Assembly (NCBI RefSeq): GCF_002335805.1
Contig: NZ_NISU01000001.1
Span: 2,798,079-2,862,078 of the forward strand
From: Bacillus sp. FJAT-45350
GTDB lineage: Bacteria > Bacillota > Bacilli > Bacillales > NISU01
Length of the DNA stretch: 64,000 nucleotides
Reading direction: 5' to 3'
Below, in pieces: positions 56,054 through 64,000 of this stretch. The notes below the pieces were generated by a model. The model was not told where the DNA came from, did not search any database, and saw only the letters and a program-made list of their open reading frames with translations. How positions within the stretch are numbered: the stretch's first letter is position 1; every line of letters starts with the position of its first letter. A program made the translations under genes and the position numbers.

Positions 56054-56416
56054 ATGTCGATACCAACAGATGTTGCTTCATTACAAATTATGGCCCAAGT
56101 TTTCAAGAAGGAGAACACTCAATCTATTTTTGATAAAACAGTTGAAAGTCTAGTAGCTGAAGTTCCGTACATAGACTGGGTTGGGATTTACCTTTTAGAG
56201 GAATCAGATAGTAAGTTAGTTGCTGCTTCTGATTTTGATAAAGATTTACAGTGGGAGTGTAATGGGGAGTTAAAGTTCCCAATTACCAATTCAGTTGACG
56301 AACAAATTGGATTAATGGTTGTTAGAAGTAAGCAACCAATTGCATTTGATGTAACTGACGTTAGTACGTTGGAAACAATCTCAAAGGCGATTGGCGAACA
56401 AAGCTTTGCAAACTAA
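56054..56416 (+). CDS. Short GAF-domain protein
   Basis: A 120-residue single GAF-like domain, beginning MSIPTDVASLQIMAQVFKKE, with DWVGIYLLEE and SVDEQIGLMVVRS as core strands. It lacks the active cysteines of free-methionine-sulfoxide reductase and is shorter, so catalysis is unlikely. It may bind a small ligand; the role is unknown. AAGGAGAG lies 9 bases before the ATG. It is divergent from rlmCD and followed by a terminator. Confidence 0.75.
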   Translation: MSIPTDVASLQIMAQVFKKENTQSIFDKTVESLVAEVPYIDWVGIYLLEESDSKLVAASDFDKDLQWECNGELKFPITNSVDEQIGLMVVRSKQPIAFDVTDVSTLETISKAIGEQSFAN

Positions 56417-56430
56417 TCGTTAGATAATAT

Positions 56431-56476
56431 AGAGGTTGTTCCAAAGGCGTAGATTGCCCCTTGGAACTGCCTCTTT
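56431..56476 (+). terminator. Terminator behind the GAF gene
   Basis: AGAGGTTGTTCCAA and TTGGAACTGCCTCT form a stem with small internal bulges, followed by TTTTTATTT. On the minus strand it also follows the pdaA stop codon. Confidence 0.75.
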
Positions 56477-57292
56477 TTATTTATCCTCTTCAGAAAGACC
56501 ATTCACAAAGTCTCCTACCATTAACTCATCAAGGCTTTTAAATACATACCCTTGCTTACGGCATTCATCGATGACTCTTCCAAGAGCCTCAGCATTATCC
56601 CTTGATACTGAATGAAGGAGCATAACTGCACCGGGGTGAATACGCTTCATAATTTGGTCATAAGCATAGTTGGCACCCTTCTGTTTATCTACTTCCCAAT
56701 CCTTATAAGCCATAGACCAAAAAACATTTGTGTATCCAAGCTTTCTTGATAAGGCAAGAGACTTATCACTAAAAGTCCCTCTTGGCGGTCTTAAGTAATT
56801 CATTTCCTTAACGCCAGTTAACTCTGTGAACTCATTCTTTAAGTTATTCAATTCTCTCTTGAGACGGTCATCATCTACTGCTGGAAGACTTGGATGATGA
56901 TACGAATGATTGCCGACGATATGACCTTCGTTTACCATACGCATCACTAAGTCTTGCTCAGTACTTAAGAAATGTCCTGTTATAAAAAAGGCTCCAGCAA
57001 CCTTTTTCTCCTTTAATACATCTAATACTTGATTTGTATAGCCATTTTCATAACCATTATCAAATGTTAGGTATAACTCTTTTTTATTTATATCACCAAT
57101 GAAAACCCCATTATGCTTATTAAGCAATTCTAAATAATGCGGCTCTGTTGTAACTGGTTTATTATCTTTTTCCGGCTTATAATTCCAGCTATATTCTTTA
57201 GTCTCATATGCTGCCTCTACGCCCTGCATTGATACTAGTGTTGTAACGAATACAACAATAAAAGCCATCAAAATAAAACGATATTTTCCCAT
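56477..57292 (-). CDS. pdaA: Peptidoglycan N-acetylmuramic acid deacetylase PdaA
   Basis: A 271-residue NodB-fold polysaccharide deacetylase with an N-terminal signal sequence (about 1-28). Catalytic and metal motifs: YLTFDNGYENGY, the histidine motif NHSYHHPS, and LRPPRGTFSDKSL. The FDNG in place of FDDG is also found in known PdaA, which removes the acetyl group of muramic acid so that muramic delta-lactam can form in the spore cortex. The gene therefore suggests an endospore former. The start is the ATG at 57292, with GGGAG 10 bases upstream. Confidence 0.92.
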   Translation of the reverse strand: MGKYRFILMAFIVVFVTTLVSMQGVEAAYETKEYSWNYKPEKDNKPVTTEPHYLELLNKHNGVFIGDINKKELYLTFDNGYENGYTNQVLDVLKEKKVAGAFFITGHFLSTEQDLVMRMVNEGHIVGNHSYHHPSLPAVDDDRLKRELNNLKNEFTELTGVKEMNYLRPPRGTFSDKSLALSRKLGYTNVFWSMAYKDWEVDKQKGANYAYDQIMKRIHPGAVMLLHSVSRDNAEALGRVIDECRKQGYVFKSLDELMVGDFVNGLSEEDK

Positions 57293-57401
57293 GCATTTCA
57301 AACTCCCTTACTCATTATTTGAGATTGGTTTCTACCCATAGTTAAAACATGATTTTATTTATAGTCTTTCAAAAAAGATGGGAAATATCCTACATTTTCA
57401 A

Positions 57402-58070
57402 TTAGAAAAATAAACCATCGTGGCTTTCTAAATAAGTCGTAACAATCGGCGTAGCAATAATTTTTGTTAATAACTCTTTATCTACCTTTTCCCGGTTTAT
57501 GTCTATTATGTCACCATGAAAATTGCTAAAACGCTCTAACGCTTCTGTTGGGATACCGCCAATGCGTATAAAAAGTAGAAAATCATTATTTCTGTCTGTT
57601 ACTGTTACTTCTCCTACTGTAGTTGCATTTACAACTGCAATCAGTTCGTCATCTTTTCCATAGATGTGGAGCATATTTTTCGTCCAAGATTTTTCTCGCT
57701 TGTAATAAGACAACAATGTACCATGACTATCAAAGACTCCAAAGCCTTTTTTTATTCCTCCGTGCTTTGAAATTATATAATGTTCATCTCCAATTACAAA
57801 ATCAAACTGCTGTGGAAGAACATTAGCTACATGAACAAGGTTATAAAGAAGCCTCGTTAGCATTTGGCCAAATGTTATCTGTTCTCGTCCTCGTGCAAGT
57901 ATCTCACCCTTGAGAGAATAATATGTATAGGTCTGCTTAATCCCAGGCTTTCGCCCAAACATCACACGGCGCTCATTATATATTGATTCCTCCATCCTTT
58001 TAATCCTCTCCTTTATTGTTCTAATTCTATAGTTCCCAAAGATTTTTTCCAATTTTCTATCTGTATCCAT
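57402..58070 (-). CDS. Uncharacterised protein with beta-rich core (LURP/tubby-like?)
   Basis: A 222-residue protein without signal or membrane helices. A charged N-terminal helix region (about 1-40) is followed by beta-rich sequence with YTYYSLKGEILARG, YIISKHGGIKKGFGVFDSHG and a hydrophobic C-terminus ITFGQML/IGGIPTE. The repeating strand pattern recalls the LURP-one/tubby fold, but this is a guess. GAGG lies 7 bases before the ATG at 58070; the frame is open seven codons upstream. It is divergent from the chloride channel gene. Confidence 0.6.
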   Translation of the reverse strand: MDTDRKLEKIFGNYRIRTIKERIKRMEESIYNERRVMFGRKPGIKQTYTYYSLKGEILARGREQITFGQMLTRLLYNLVHVANVLPQQFDFVIGDEHYIISKHGGIKKGFGVFDSHGTLLSYYKREKSWTKNMLHIYGKDDELIAVVNATTVGEVTVTDRNNDFLLFIRIGGIPTEALERFSNFHGDIIDINREKVDKELLTKIIATPIVTTYLESHDGLFF

Positions 58071-58179
58071 TACACATCCTCTAAGCCACATACCATCTTA
58101 AATTTCCAGTACTTACAAATCATCTTAAAACTGATTGAAACAAACACTTAAGAAAACAAACTATTGAGGGATTGGGTAC

Positions 58180-59559
58180 ATGAATAATTTTAAAGAAACA
58201 AATGACAGTGAACATTGGTTCTTACAATCCAGTGTAAAGTTAAAGTACAAGACATTTTTATTAATACTTTCTAGATGGATTTTATGGGGAAGTATTATCG
58301 GTTTAGTTATAGGCTCTACTACTGCTTTTCTATTAACAACAAACGATTTTCTCGGTGAGGTACGAGAGGACAATTTATGGCTAATTTGTTTTCTTCCTCT
58401 AGGGGGTATCGTCATAGGTTACATATATATGAATTACGGTAAAAACTCTGGATATGACTCTGCTAAAGGAAATAATCTCGTTATTGAAGGGGTTCATAAT
58501 AAAGCTAAAGTTTTACGGAGAATGGGTCCTATCGTCTATTTAGGGACGTTTATTACAGTCTTATTTGGTGGGTCTACAGGAAGAGAAGGGGCCGCAATCC
58601 AAATGGGAGGCAGTGTAGCGGAGGCAGTGAACCGATTCTTTAAAGTAAATATATTCGATAAGAAAATTTTACTAATGAGTGGTATAAGTGCTGGTTTTGG
58701 AGCAGCATTTGGTACACCGATTACTGGGGCTATTTTTGGAATGGAAATGTCCGCATTAGGTAAAATGAAATACGAAGCATTTGTCCCCTGTCTTGTATCA
58801 AGTTTTGTCGGTCATTATATTGCTACAGTAGCATGGGGAATTGAACATGAAGAGTTTATTCTACAGACAGTACCAGAGCTATCCTTACTTGTGTTTATAA
58901 AAGTAATCATTTTATCCATTATTTTTAGTCTTGTAAGTGTTTTATATTGTCAATTAAGACACGGTATTCAAAGGGTTTCTGAAAAATATTCTAACAAGAA
59001 TCATATGTTAAGAGCCTTTGTTGGAGGAATTATCATTGTCGCATTAACTTTTATCATAGGTTCCACAGAATATAATGGTCGTAGTTTAGATATGCTTGAA
59101 CATTCCTTTTCAGAAAATGTCCCCCCCTTTGCTTTTCTAGCCAAACTCGTATTAACAGCAGTTACACTAGGTACAGGATTTGTCGGTGGGGAAGCCATTC
59201 CTCTGTTTTTCATTGGAGCAACTTTAGGTAATACTTTATACAATACAATATTTGATTTACCTTTGTCTTTTCTTGCTGCATTAGGACTTATTGCTATATT
59301 TTGTGGTGGTGCTAATACTCCAATAGCTGCCTTTCTGTTAAGTGTTGAAATGTTTGATGGAAAAGGGATTGAATATTTCTTCGTTGCATGTCTAGTTAGT
59401 TATATCATTTCAGGGCATCATGGACTATGGCCTGCTCAGACAATCTATGAGCCAAAAAGCAGGTTATATAATATAGCGAATGAAGAAACCATTGGAAACG
59501 TTGAAAAGAAGAAAGCATTAAGAAATCTTGTTTATCCCACTCCTATAAAAAAACGCTAG
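58180..59559 (+). CDS. ClC-family chloride channel/transporter
   Basis: A 459-residue voltage-gated chloride channel family protein with about 12 membrane helices. The family's selectivity segments are GGSTGREGAAIQMGG, where the Glu is the gating residue, and GGEAIPLFFIGATLGN. It lacks a C-terminal CBS pair, as in short bacterial forms. It probably exchanges Cl- and H+ or conducts anions. GGGATTGGG lies before the ATG. It is convergent with the fumarase gene, with a shared palindromic terminator at 59551. Confidence 0.9.
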   Translation: MNNFKETNDSEHWFLQSSVKLKYKTFLLILSRWILWGSIIGLVIGSTTAFLLTTNDFLGEVREDNLWLICFLPLGGIVIGYIYMNYGKNSGYDSAKGNNLVIEGVHNKAKVLRRMGPIVYLGTFITVLFGGSTGREGAAIQMGGSVAEAVNRFFKVNIFDKKILLMSGISAGFGAAFGTPITGAIFGMEMSALGKMKYEAFVPCLVSSFVGHYIATVAWGIEHEEFILQTVPELSLLVFIKVIILSIIFSLVSVLYCQLRHGIQRVSEKYSNKNHMLRAFVGGIIIVALTFIIGSTEYNGRSLDMLEHSFSENVPPFAFLAKLVLTAVTLGTGFVGGEAIPLFFIGATLGNTLYNTIFDLPLSFLAALGLIAIFCGGANTPIAAFLLSVEMFDGKGIEYFFVACLVSYIISGHHGLWPAQTIYEPKSRLYNIANEETIGNVEKKKALRNLVYPTPIKKR

Positions 59560-59633
59560 GGGCTTTAACAGAGGCCGCTGAAAAAGTGAAAATCACACTT
59601 TTTCAGCGGCCTTAATTTAACACCCTAGCGTTT
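59551..59633. terminator. Bidirectional terminator carrying a 45-bp inserted hairpin element
   Basis: Outer arms AAACGCTAGGG (59551-59561) and CCCTAGCGTTT (59623-59633) make an 11-bp stem. Between them lies a solo hairpin 59571-59615 (GAGGCCGCTGAAAAAGTG with CACTTTTTCAGCGGCC), the same end sequence as the MITE-like repeats. TTTAACA (59564-59570 and 59616-59622) flanks it. Without the insert a normal terminator with a 9-base loop is rebuilt. Confidence 0.85.
59571..59615. repeat. Solo terminal-hairpin form of the MITE-like repeat
   Basis: 45 bp holding only the left-end hairpin of the family, with both arms 17 bp perfect and a short AAAATCA loop region. Flanking 7-bp TTTAACA repeats mark it as an insertion. 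Confidence 0.8.
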
Positions 59634-59655
59634 ATTCATTCACATTTAACTATAA

Positions 59656-61200
59656 TTAAAATACACGCTCTTTGAATTGCTCAAGCTTTTCAAGAGATGA
59701 TTTATCTACGTCAGCATGAAGGCTGTTTCCGTGAGAGTCCATTGTTACAATCGCAGCGAATCCTTCTACTTTTAGGTGCCACATTGCTTCTGGAATACCG
59801 AATTCCATTAGGTCTACTCCTTCTACCTTCTTAATACAGTCAGCATAGTACTGAGCTGCTCCACCTATAGCGTTTAGGTACACTCCACCATGCTCTTCAA
59901 GAGCTTTAAGTGTTTTTGGACCCATTCCACCTTTACCGATAACAGCGCGGATACCAAACTTCTTCATAACATCACCTTGATAAGGCTCCTCACGAATACT
60001 TGTTGTTGGTCCCGCTGCTTTCACGTGCCATTCACCTTGCTCATCTTTCAGCATAACTGGTCCACAGTGATAGATGATTTGGCCATTAAGGTCGATTGGA
60101 GCATCATGGTCCATTAAATGATGGTGAATAGCATCACGACCTGTATGCATCATACCGTTAATAATAACAACGTCTCCTACTCTAAGGTCCCGAATTTGCT
60201 CTTCTGTTACAGGAGCTTCTAATACAACTTCACGAGAACCTTCACTACTTGCTGCTACTTCCGCTTCTGTTTCTTTACTAGCTACATTTAAGTCAACATC
60301 TTCTCCATCTTGGTATAACCATTCTGTCACTGCACCCGTTTCTGGGTTAATCTTCACTCCAAGACGACGGTATGCCCAGCAATTATATGCTACTGATACA
60401 AAGAAGCTTGCGGGAAGACGGTTCATAACACCAATTTTACAGCCAAGTAGAGTCGCTTCTCCACCAAAGCCCATTGTACCGATTCCTAATTTATCAGCGT
60501 TATCCATTACATAATCTTCAAGCTTACGTAAGTCTTCAATCGGATTAACGTCTTCAGTGGTACGGAATAATTGTTCTTTTGCTAGTGCTGAACTTGATGT
60601 ACGATCTCCACCAATACCTACACCAATGAAACCTGCACTACAGCCTTGACCTTGTGCTTGGTATACAGAGTGCATGATACATTTACGAATACCATCAAGA
60701 TCACGTCCTGCACGACCAAGCCCCTCTAACTCAGCTGGTAAACTATATTGGATATTTTTATTTTCACAACCTCCACCTTTTAAGATAAGGCGAGCGTCAA
60801 TATAATCTTCTTCCCATTGTTCAAAATAAATCGCAGGTGTACCAGGTCCTAAGTTGTTTCCACTGTTTTCACCAGTTAATGAATCAACTGAGTTTGGACG
60901 TAATTTTCCATCCTTTGTTGCTTGTTCCATAGCTTCATAGATTGCTTTCTTCATTTCGATTTGATTCACGCCAACTGGTACTTTGAATTTAAATGTTGGC
61001 ATACCTGTATCTTGACAGATTGGTGAAACATTTGTATCTGCCATTGTAATATTATCTGTAATCGTTGAAAGCGCTAATGCAGAACGTGTCCCTGCATTTT
61101 CTTTTGCCTTTGCTTTAACAATTGCACGACGAACATCTTTTGGTAGATTAGTAGATGTTTCAACGATCAGCTTGTACATACTCTCTCTTAAATTTTCCAC
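59656..61200 (-). CDS. Class I fumarate hydratase (4Fe-4S)
   Basis: A 514-residue single-chain class I fumarase. The iron-sulfur cysteines lie in SPICQDTGMPTF, KGGGCENKN and LLGCKIGVMNRL, and the C-terminal beta subunit begins near residue 330 with LRVGDVVIINGMM, followed by IYHCGPVML. It hydrates fumarate to malate in the TCA cycle and is sensitive to oxygen radicals. Bacillus usually uses class II FumC. The start is taken at the GTG at 61200, with AAGGGAG 9 bases before it; the TTG at 61209 is too close to the site. Confidence 0.9.
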   Translation of the reverse strand: MENLRESMYKLIVETSTNLPKDVRRAIVKAKAKENAGTRSALALSTITDNITMADTNVSPICQDTGMPTFKFKVPVGVNQIEMKKAIYEAMEQATKDGKLRPNSVDSLTGENSGNNLGPGTPAIYFEQWEEDYIDARLILKGGGCENKNIQYSLPAELEGLGRAGRDLDGIRKCIMHSVYQAQGQGCSAGFIGVGIGGDRTSSSALAKEQLFRTTEDVNPIEDLRKLEDYVMDNADKLGIGTMGFGGEATLLGCKIGVMNRLPASFFVSVAYNCWAYRRLGVKINPETGAVTEWLYQDGEDVDLNVASKETEAEVAASSEGSREVVLEAPVTEEQIRDLRVGDVVIINGMMHTGRDAIHHHLMDHDAPIDLNGQIIYHCGPVMLKDEQGEWHVKAAGPTTSIREEPYQGDVMKKFGIRAVIGKGGMGPKTLKALEEHGGVYLNAIGGAAQYYADCIKKVEGVDLMEFGIPEAMWHLKVEGFAAIVTMDSHGNSLHADVDKSSLEKLEQFKERVF

Positions 61201-61335
61201 TTCTCCCAACTCCCTTTTTTATAATAAAAAACCGGATAGTAAATATACACAATCTCTATTATATCGTTTGTCAAAACATTTCGAAAGAGCTTTTGAAAAC
61301 GTAACCAGAAAATCTATTACCAATTGGTGTGGTTA

Positions 61336-61971
61336 TTACATACTATATAAATTTTGTATGTCCATTTTCCCTTCTAAATGAGTACAGTTATTTATGTAAT
61401 GAATGATTGGCTTTCTAGTAGGCTGCCACTCTATCAATGTCATACTCGTATTATCAATTTTAAATGGACGGTGATGTCGATACCATTCGTCCCCTAGCAT
61501 TATATACATTAATAGAATACTAATTAATCCTCCATGTGAAACAATTGCGACCTCTTGTCCTTGATGCTTCGAAAGCAGCTCAACGAGTATGTCTCTACAA
61601 CGATATGTAATTTCTTCTATTGTTTCCGTACCTTGTACCCCAGATGTTAATATCGATGTTGCCTTCGTTTCTGGAAAGGCAACATGAATCTCATCTTTCG
61701 TTTTTCCCTCTAAAGGTCCTAACTTAATTTCTCTAATTTTACTCCACTTTTTTACTTCGGTAGATTGAAGGTCTGTAATTGAAACTGCTGTTTCATACGC
61801 TCTCGTTAAATCACTACTATAAATGGCATCAAAAGTGGTAGTTGAAAGGTAACTACCAACTAATTGAGCCTGCTTCTTTCCAGTCGGAGAAAGTTCAAAG
61901 TCCTGCCAACCTTGAATTTTGCCAAGACGGTTCCCCATTGATTCACCATGTCTTATGATATAGAGCTTCAT
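61336..61971 (-). CDS. Histidine phosphatase family protein
   Basis: A 211-residue enzyme of the phosphoglycerate mutase/acid phosphatase fold. The RHG motif is YIIRHGESMGNRLG, the second arginine lies in SSDLTRAYET, the glutamate in GPLEGKTK and the second histidine in VAIVSHGGLIS. It could be a cofactor-dependent mutase or a broad phosphatase, such as Bacillus PhoE/YhfR types. It lies 14 bases after a small gene on the same strand and is probably co-transcribed. Confidence 0.88.
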   Translation of the reverse strand: MKLYIIRHGESMGNRLGKIQGWQDFELSPTGKKQAQLVGSYLSTTTFDAIYSSDLTRAYETAVSITDLQSTEVKKWSKIREIKLGPLEGKTKDEIHVAFPETKATSILTSGVQGTETIEEITYRCRDILVELLSKHQGQEVAIVSHGGLISILLMYIMLGDEWYRHHRPFKIDNTSMTLIEWQPTRKPIIHYINNCTHLEGKMDIQNLYSM

Positions 61972-61985
61972 GGTTCGTTCTCTCC

Positions 61986-62174
61986 CTACTCTGATTTACG
62001 ACCTTCAAATTCTTTACACTTACCTTCTAATTCATCAAGCATTTCAATCATACGATCAATATCTTCAAGTTCAACTACTTCTGGATCAATCGCATCTAAA
62101 ACATCGCCTAACATTTTCAAGCGTGTGTTCAAATATTTTATTTGGTCATCTTTATTATGAATTGGCTTACCCAT
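61986..62174 (-). CDS. SE1561-family small protein
   Basis: A 62-residue acidic helical protein, MGKPIHNKDDQIKYLNTRLK then MIEMLDELEGKC. This length and pattern match the SE1561 family of conserved uncharacterised proteins in Bacilli. GGGAGC is 8 bases before the ATG. It is first in a two-gene unit with the histidine phosphatase and is divergent from yfkAB. Confidence 0.78.
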   Translation of the reverse strand: MGKPIHNKDDQIKYLNTRLKMLGDVLDAIDPEVVELEDIDRMIEMLDELEGKCKEFEGRKSE

Positions 62175-62459
62175 GGTCTTGCTCCCTTCAGTTCATCCTT
62201 ATTATTAGTAGTTCAATTCTAACATACCTTTTTTATTTCTTATTTAAAAATGCACACGTTTCTGAAAGAAAGTTCGTTCAATGTCCTCTTACGATTATTA
62301 ACGAAATATTGCTCTAATATATCTACAATTTTTTCCTTATTCAAAACCATCCATTCTAACCTTCCATTATTTCCCTTACTATGAATCTCTTTTTCTTATG
62401 TTTAAATTACGATATGATTAAGAATAGTACTTCGATTAGACAAAAGGAGTTAACCTATT

Positions 62460-63578
62460 TTGATTAAGAATAAACAATTACCAATTACCCCTTCTCATGA
62501 CCCTTGGGAAGCCTATATGGATATAAATGAATATGGTGAACTTCAGCTTTCCAATATTGAATTTACCACAACAACTCTTTGTAATATGAGGTGTGAGCAT
62601 TGCGCAGTTGGTTATACCCTTCAAACGAAGGATCCTGAACCATTGCCTCTAGAGCTATTCATTAAACGCTTAGAAGAAATTCCTCATTTACGTGCATTAA
62701 GTATTACAGGGGGCGAGCCTATGTTATCTATGAAATCTATAGACAACTATGTCGTTCCATTATTGAAATATGCACATGAGCGAGGGATACGAACACAGAT
62801 TAATTCAAACCTTACAGTAGAACTTGAAAGATACGCGAAGATTACCCCATATTTAGACGTTCTACATATCTCCCATAACTATGGAAGTGTAGATGATTTC
62901 TCTGAAATTGGTTTTGCGGTGATGGATAAGAAGCCAACTTTTGAGCAAAGAGCGAAATACTTTGAGAGAATGGTGGAAAACGCGAAAACACTTACAAGTG
63001 AAGGAATCATCATCTCTGCTGAAACGATGTTGAATAAGCGTACCCTTCCACACTTAGAACGTATACATGAACAGATTGTTGAAATGGGTTGTCAACGCCA
63101 TGAGGTGCACCCTATGTACCCTAGTGATTTCGCAAGTCAACTAGAAGTTGCATCCCTGGAAGAGATTCGCTCAGGTATCGATCGTTTATTAAAATGTAGA
63201 AATGAAGATGTTTGGATGCTATTTGGTACACTTCCTTTTTATCCATGCAGTGATAACGAGGAAGATTTACAGCTATTCCAACGTCTATTGGATGCAAAGA
63301 ATGTGACAGTTAGAAACGATCCAGATGGTCGCTCTAGACTAAACGTGAATATTTTTGATGGAGAAATCATCGTGACTGACTTTGGTGATACTCCACCACT
63401 CGGGAACGTTCAAGACACATCACTGATGACAGCTTATAAACGATGGATTGAATCTCCAATCGCTAAAGAATTAAGTTGTCATTGTCCTTCTGTAACTTGC
63501 TTAGGACCAAACATTCTTGTAAAAAATGCGTACTATCCTGAAATCGATTTTAAAAAACGTACATCTAAACTAAAATAA
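62460..63578 (+). CDS. yfkAB: YfkAB-family radical SAM protein
   Basis: A 372-residue radical SAM enzyme. The 4Fe-4S cluster is bound by LCNMRCEHC (CxxxCxxC), the SAM-binding segment is SITGGEPML, and a C-terminal part (about 320-365) contains the extra cysteines ELSCHCPSVTCLGPN. This is the YfkAB family of Bacillus with a CxCxxxxC motif. The substrate is unknown. The start is a TTG at 62460, with AAAGGAG 10 bases upstream; no ATG lies near. The next gene, YfkD-like, supports the family by neighbourhood. Confidence 0.9.
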   Translation: MIKNKQLPITPSHDPWEAYMDINEYGELQLSNIEFTTTTLCNMRCEHCAVGYTLQTKDPEPLPLELFIKRLEEIPHLRALSITGGEPMLSMKSIDNYVVPLLKYAHERGIRTQINSNLTVELERYAKITPYLDVLHISHNYGSVDDFSEIGFAVMDKKPTFEQRAKYFERMVENAKTLTSEGIIISAETMLNKRTLPHLERIHEQIVEMGCQRHEVHPMYPSDFASQLEVASLEEIRSGIDRLLKCRNEDVWMLFGTLPFYPCSDNEEDLQLFQRLLDAKNVTVRNDPDGRSRLNVNIFDGEIIVTDFGDTPPLGNVQDTSLMTAYKRWIESPIAKELSCHCPSVTCLGPNILVKNAYYPEIDFKKRTSKLK

Positions 63579-63582
63579 CTGT

Positions 63583-63630
63583 GAGGGTGCCCCAAAAGGT
63601 ATAGTTTCACCTTTTGGGGCACCCTCCTTT
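63583..63630. terminator. Bidirectional terminator behind yfkAB
   Basis: An 18-bp perfect stem GAGGGTGCCCCAAAAGGT (63583-63600) with ACCTTTTGGGGCACCCTC (63609-63626) and an 8-base loop, then TTTT. It also serves the converging gene. Confidence 0.9.
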
Positions 63631-63632
63631 TA

Positions 63633-64000
63633 CTAGCGAGGCTGGTTAGCAGATAAGAATCTAAATGACATATAATCCTGAACAGGAATCCATGCACCAA
63701 TTCCTTGCTGTGTCACATTCTTAACTTCTAGATGTTGCTTACCACCTTTTATTGTAATATACACTTCTCCGTACGTAACTTTTCCTTTTTCGTTCGCAGC
63801 AGGTACATACCCATATAAGTAGCCTACATTTTTTGGAGCTACATTATATGAGTGGTCTTTTTTCGTTCCATGACCGATGATTGTTTCAAAGCCTAATGGA
63901 AGTCCGGTATTTTCAGCAGCTTTGATCATCATCATCTTTTTTACTGCTTCACTATTAGGAACTTTCGCTGTTAAATCACCAGATACTTTCTTTTGCTGTT
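63633..64000 (-). CDS. Partial YfkD-like protein (5' end beyond the window)
   Basis: The C-terminal 122 residues of a protein whose start lies outside. The visible part is GFETIIGHGTKKDHSYNVAP, VGYLYGYVPAANEKGKVTYG and a closing SFRFLSANQPR, beta-rich with no membrane helix. Its place opposite yfkAB, as in Bacillus subtilis yfkD, suggests a YfkD-family product, but the assignment rests mainly on position. The frame stays open to the window edge. Confidence 0.6.
   Translation of the reverse strand, partial: QQKKVSGDLTAKVPNSEAVKKMMMIKAAENTGLPLGFETIIGHGTKKDHSYNVAPKNVGYLYGYVPAANEKGKVTYGEVYITIKGGKQHLEVKNVTQQGIGAWIPVQDYMSFRFLSANQPR

Overview
The window looks like chromosomal DNA of a low-GC, endospore-forming-type Gram-positive bacterium of the family Bacillaceae. 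The signs are AT-rich DNA, strong GGAGG-type ribosome binding sites, a fructose PTS operon of Bacillus type with a regulatory Ser46 HPr, a yclNOPQ-ordered petrobactin-type importer, PdaA, YfkAB next to a YfkD-like gene, and lipoproteins with Gram-positive lipoboxes. No rRNA, tRNA, CRISPR array or prophage was seen. The species cannot be fixed from this sequence alone.

Layout. 0-5 kb: a CitMHS carboxylate transporter facing a CitS/CitT-like two-component system and an AEC permease. 5-9.5 kb: fruR-fruK-fruA followed by its own HPr gene, with a clear promoter and repeats for the DeoR-type repressor. 9.5-14.1 kb: siderophore import (two permeases, ATPase, binding lipoprotein) under Fur boxes, with about 800 bp of repeats between the ATPase and binding-protein genes. 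14.2-15.6 kb: a complete IS3-family element inside a palindromic terminator. 15.6-18.1 kb: MarR regulator, chromate transporter and two very small genes. 18.2-30.2 kb: a signalling cluster of two chemoreceptors, two EAL proteins with decayed GGDEF motifs, a PilZ protein and a papain-like hydrolase. 30.6-36 kb: an S41-like lipoprotein, a sugar-acid-type aldolase/dehydrogenase pair and SelO. 36.2-39.2 kb: a long structured leader, two terminators and the carboxy(nor)spermidine synthase/decarboxylase pair. 39.3-41.1 kb: WrbA and pirin with MhqR-like operator sequences. 41.3-45.9 kb: TetR, MMPL exporter and a heptad-repeat partner. 46-50.9 kb: orphan TRAP binding protein, LysR and KatG. 51.3-64 kb: erythromycin-esterase-like protein, Dus, a broken small gene, RlmCD-type methyltransferase, GAF protein, PdaA, ClC channel, class I fumarase, a phosphatase, an SE1561-family protein, YfkAB and a partial YfkD-like gene.

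The least explained material is not protein coding. (1) A small interspersed repeat family of about 145-175 bp has inverted ends (GAGGCCGCTGAAAAAGT). Two copies have perfect 9-bp flanking duplications and a central hairpin that covaries between copies, so it behaves like a MITE. A 45-bp hairpin-only form has landed in the loop of an intrinsic terminator. (2) A roughly 360-nt multi-branched RNA-like leader with its own promoter and tandem terminators precedes the polyamine genes. (3) A 151-bp hairpin-forming unit is tandemly duplicated inside the siderophore locus. Several genes work together on oxidative, metal and quinone stress (KatG, WrbA, pirin, Fur-controlled iron import), which fits an aerobic soil or alkaline-habitat bacillus; that habitat is inference only.
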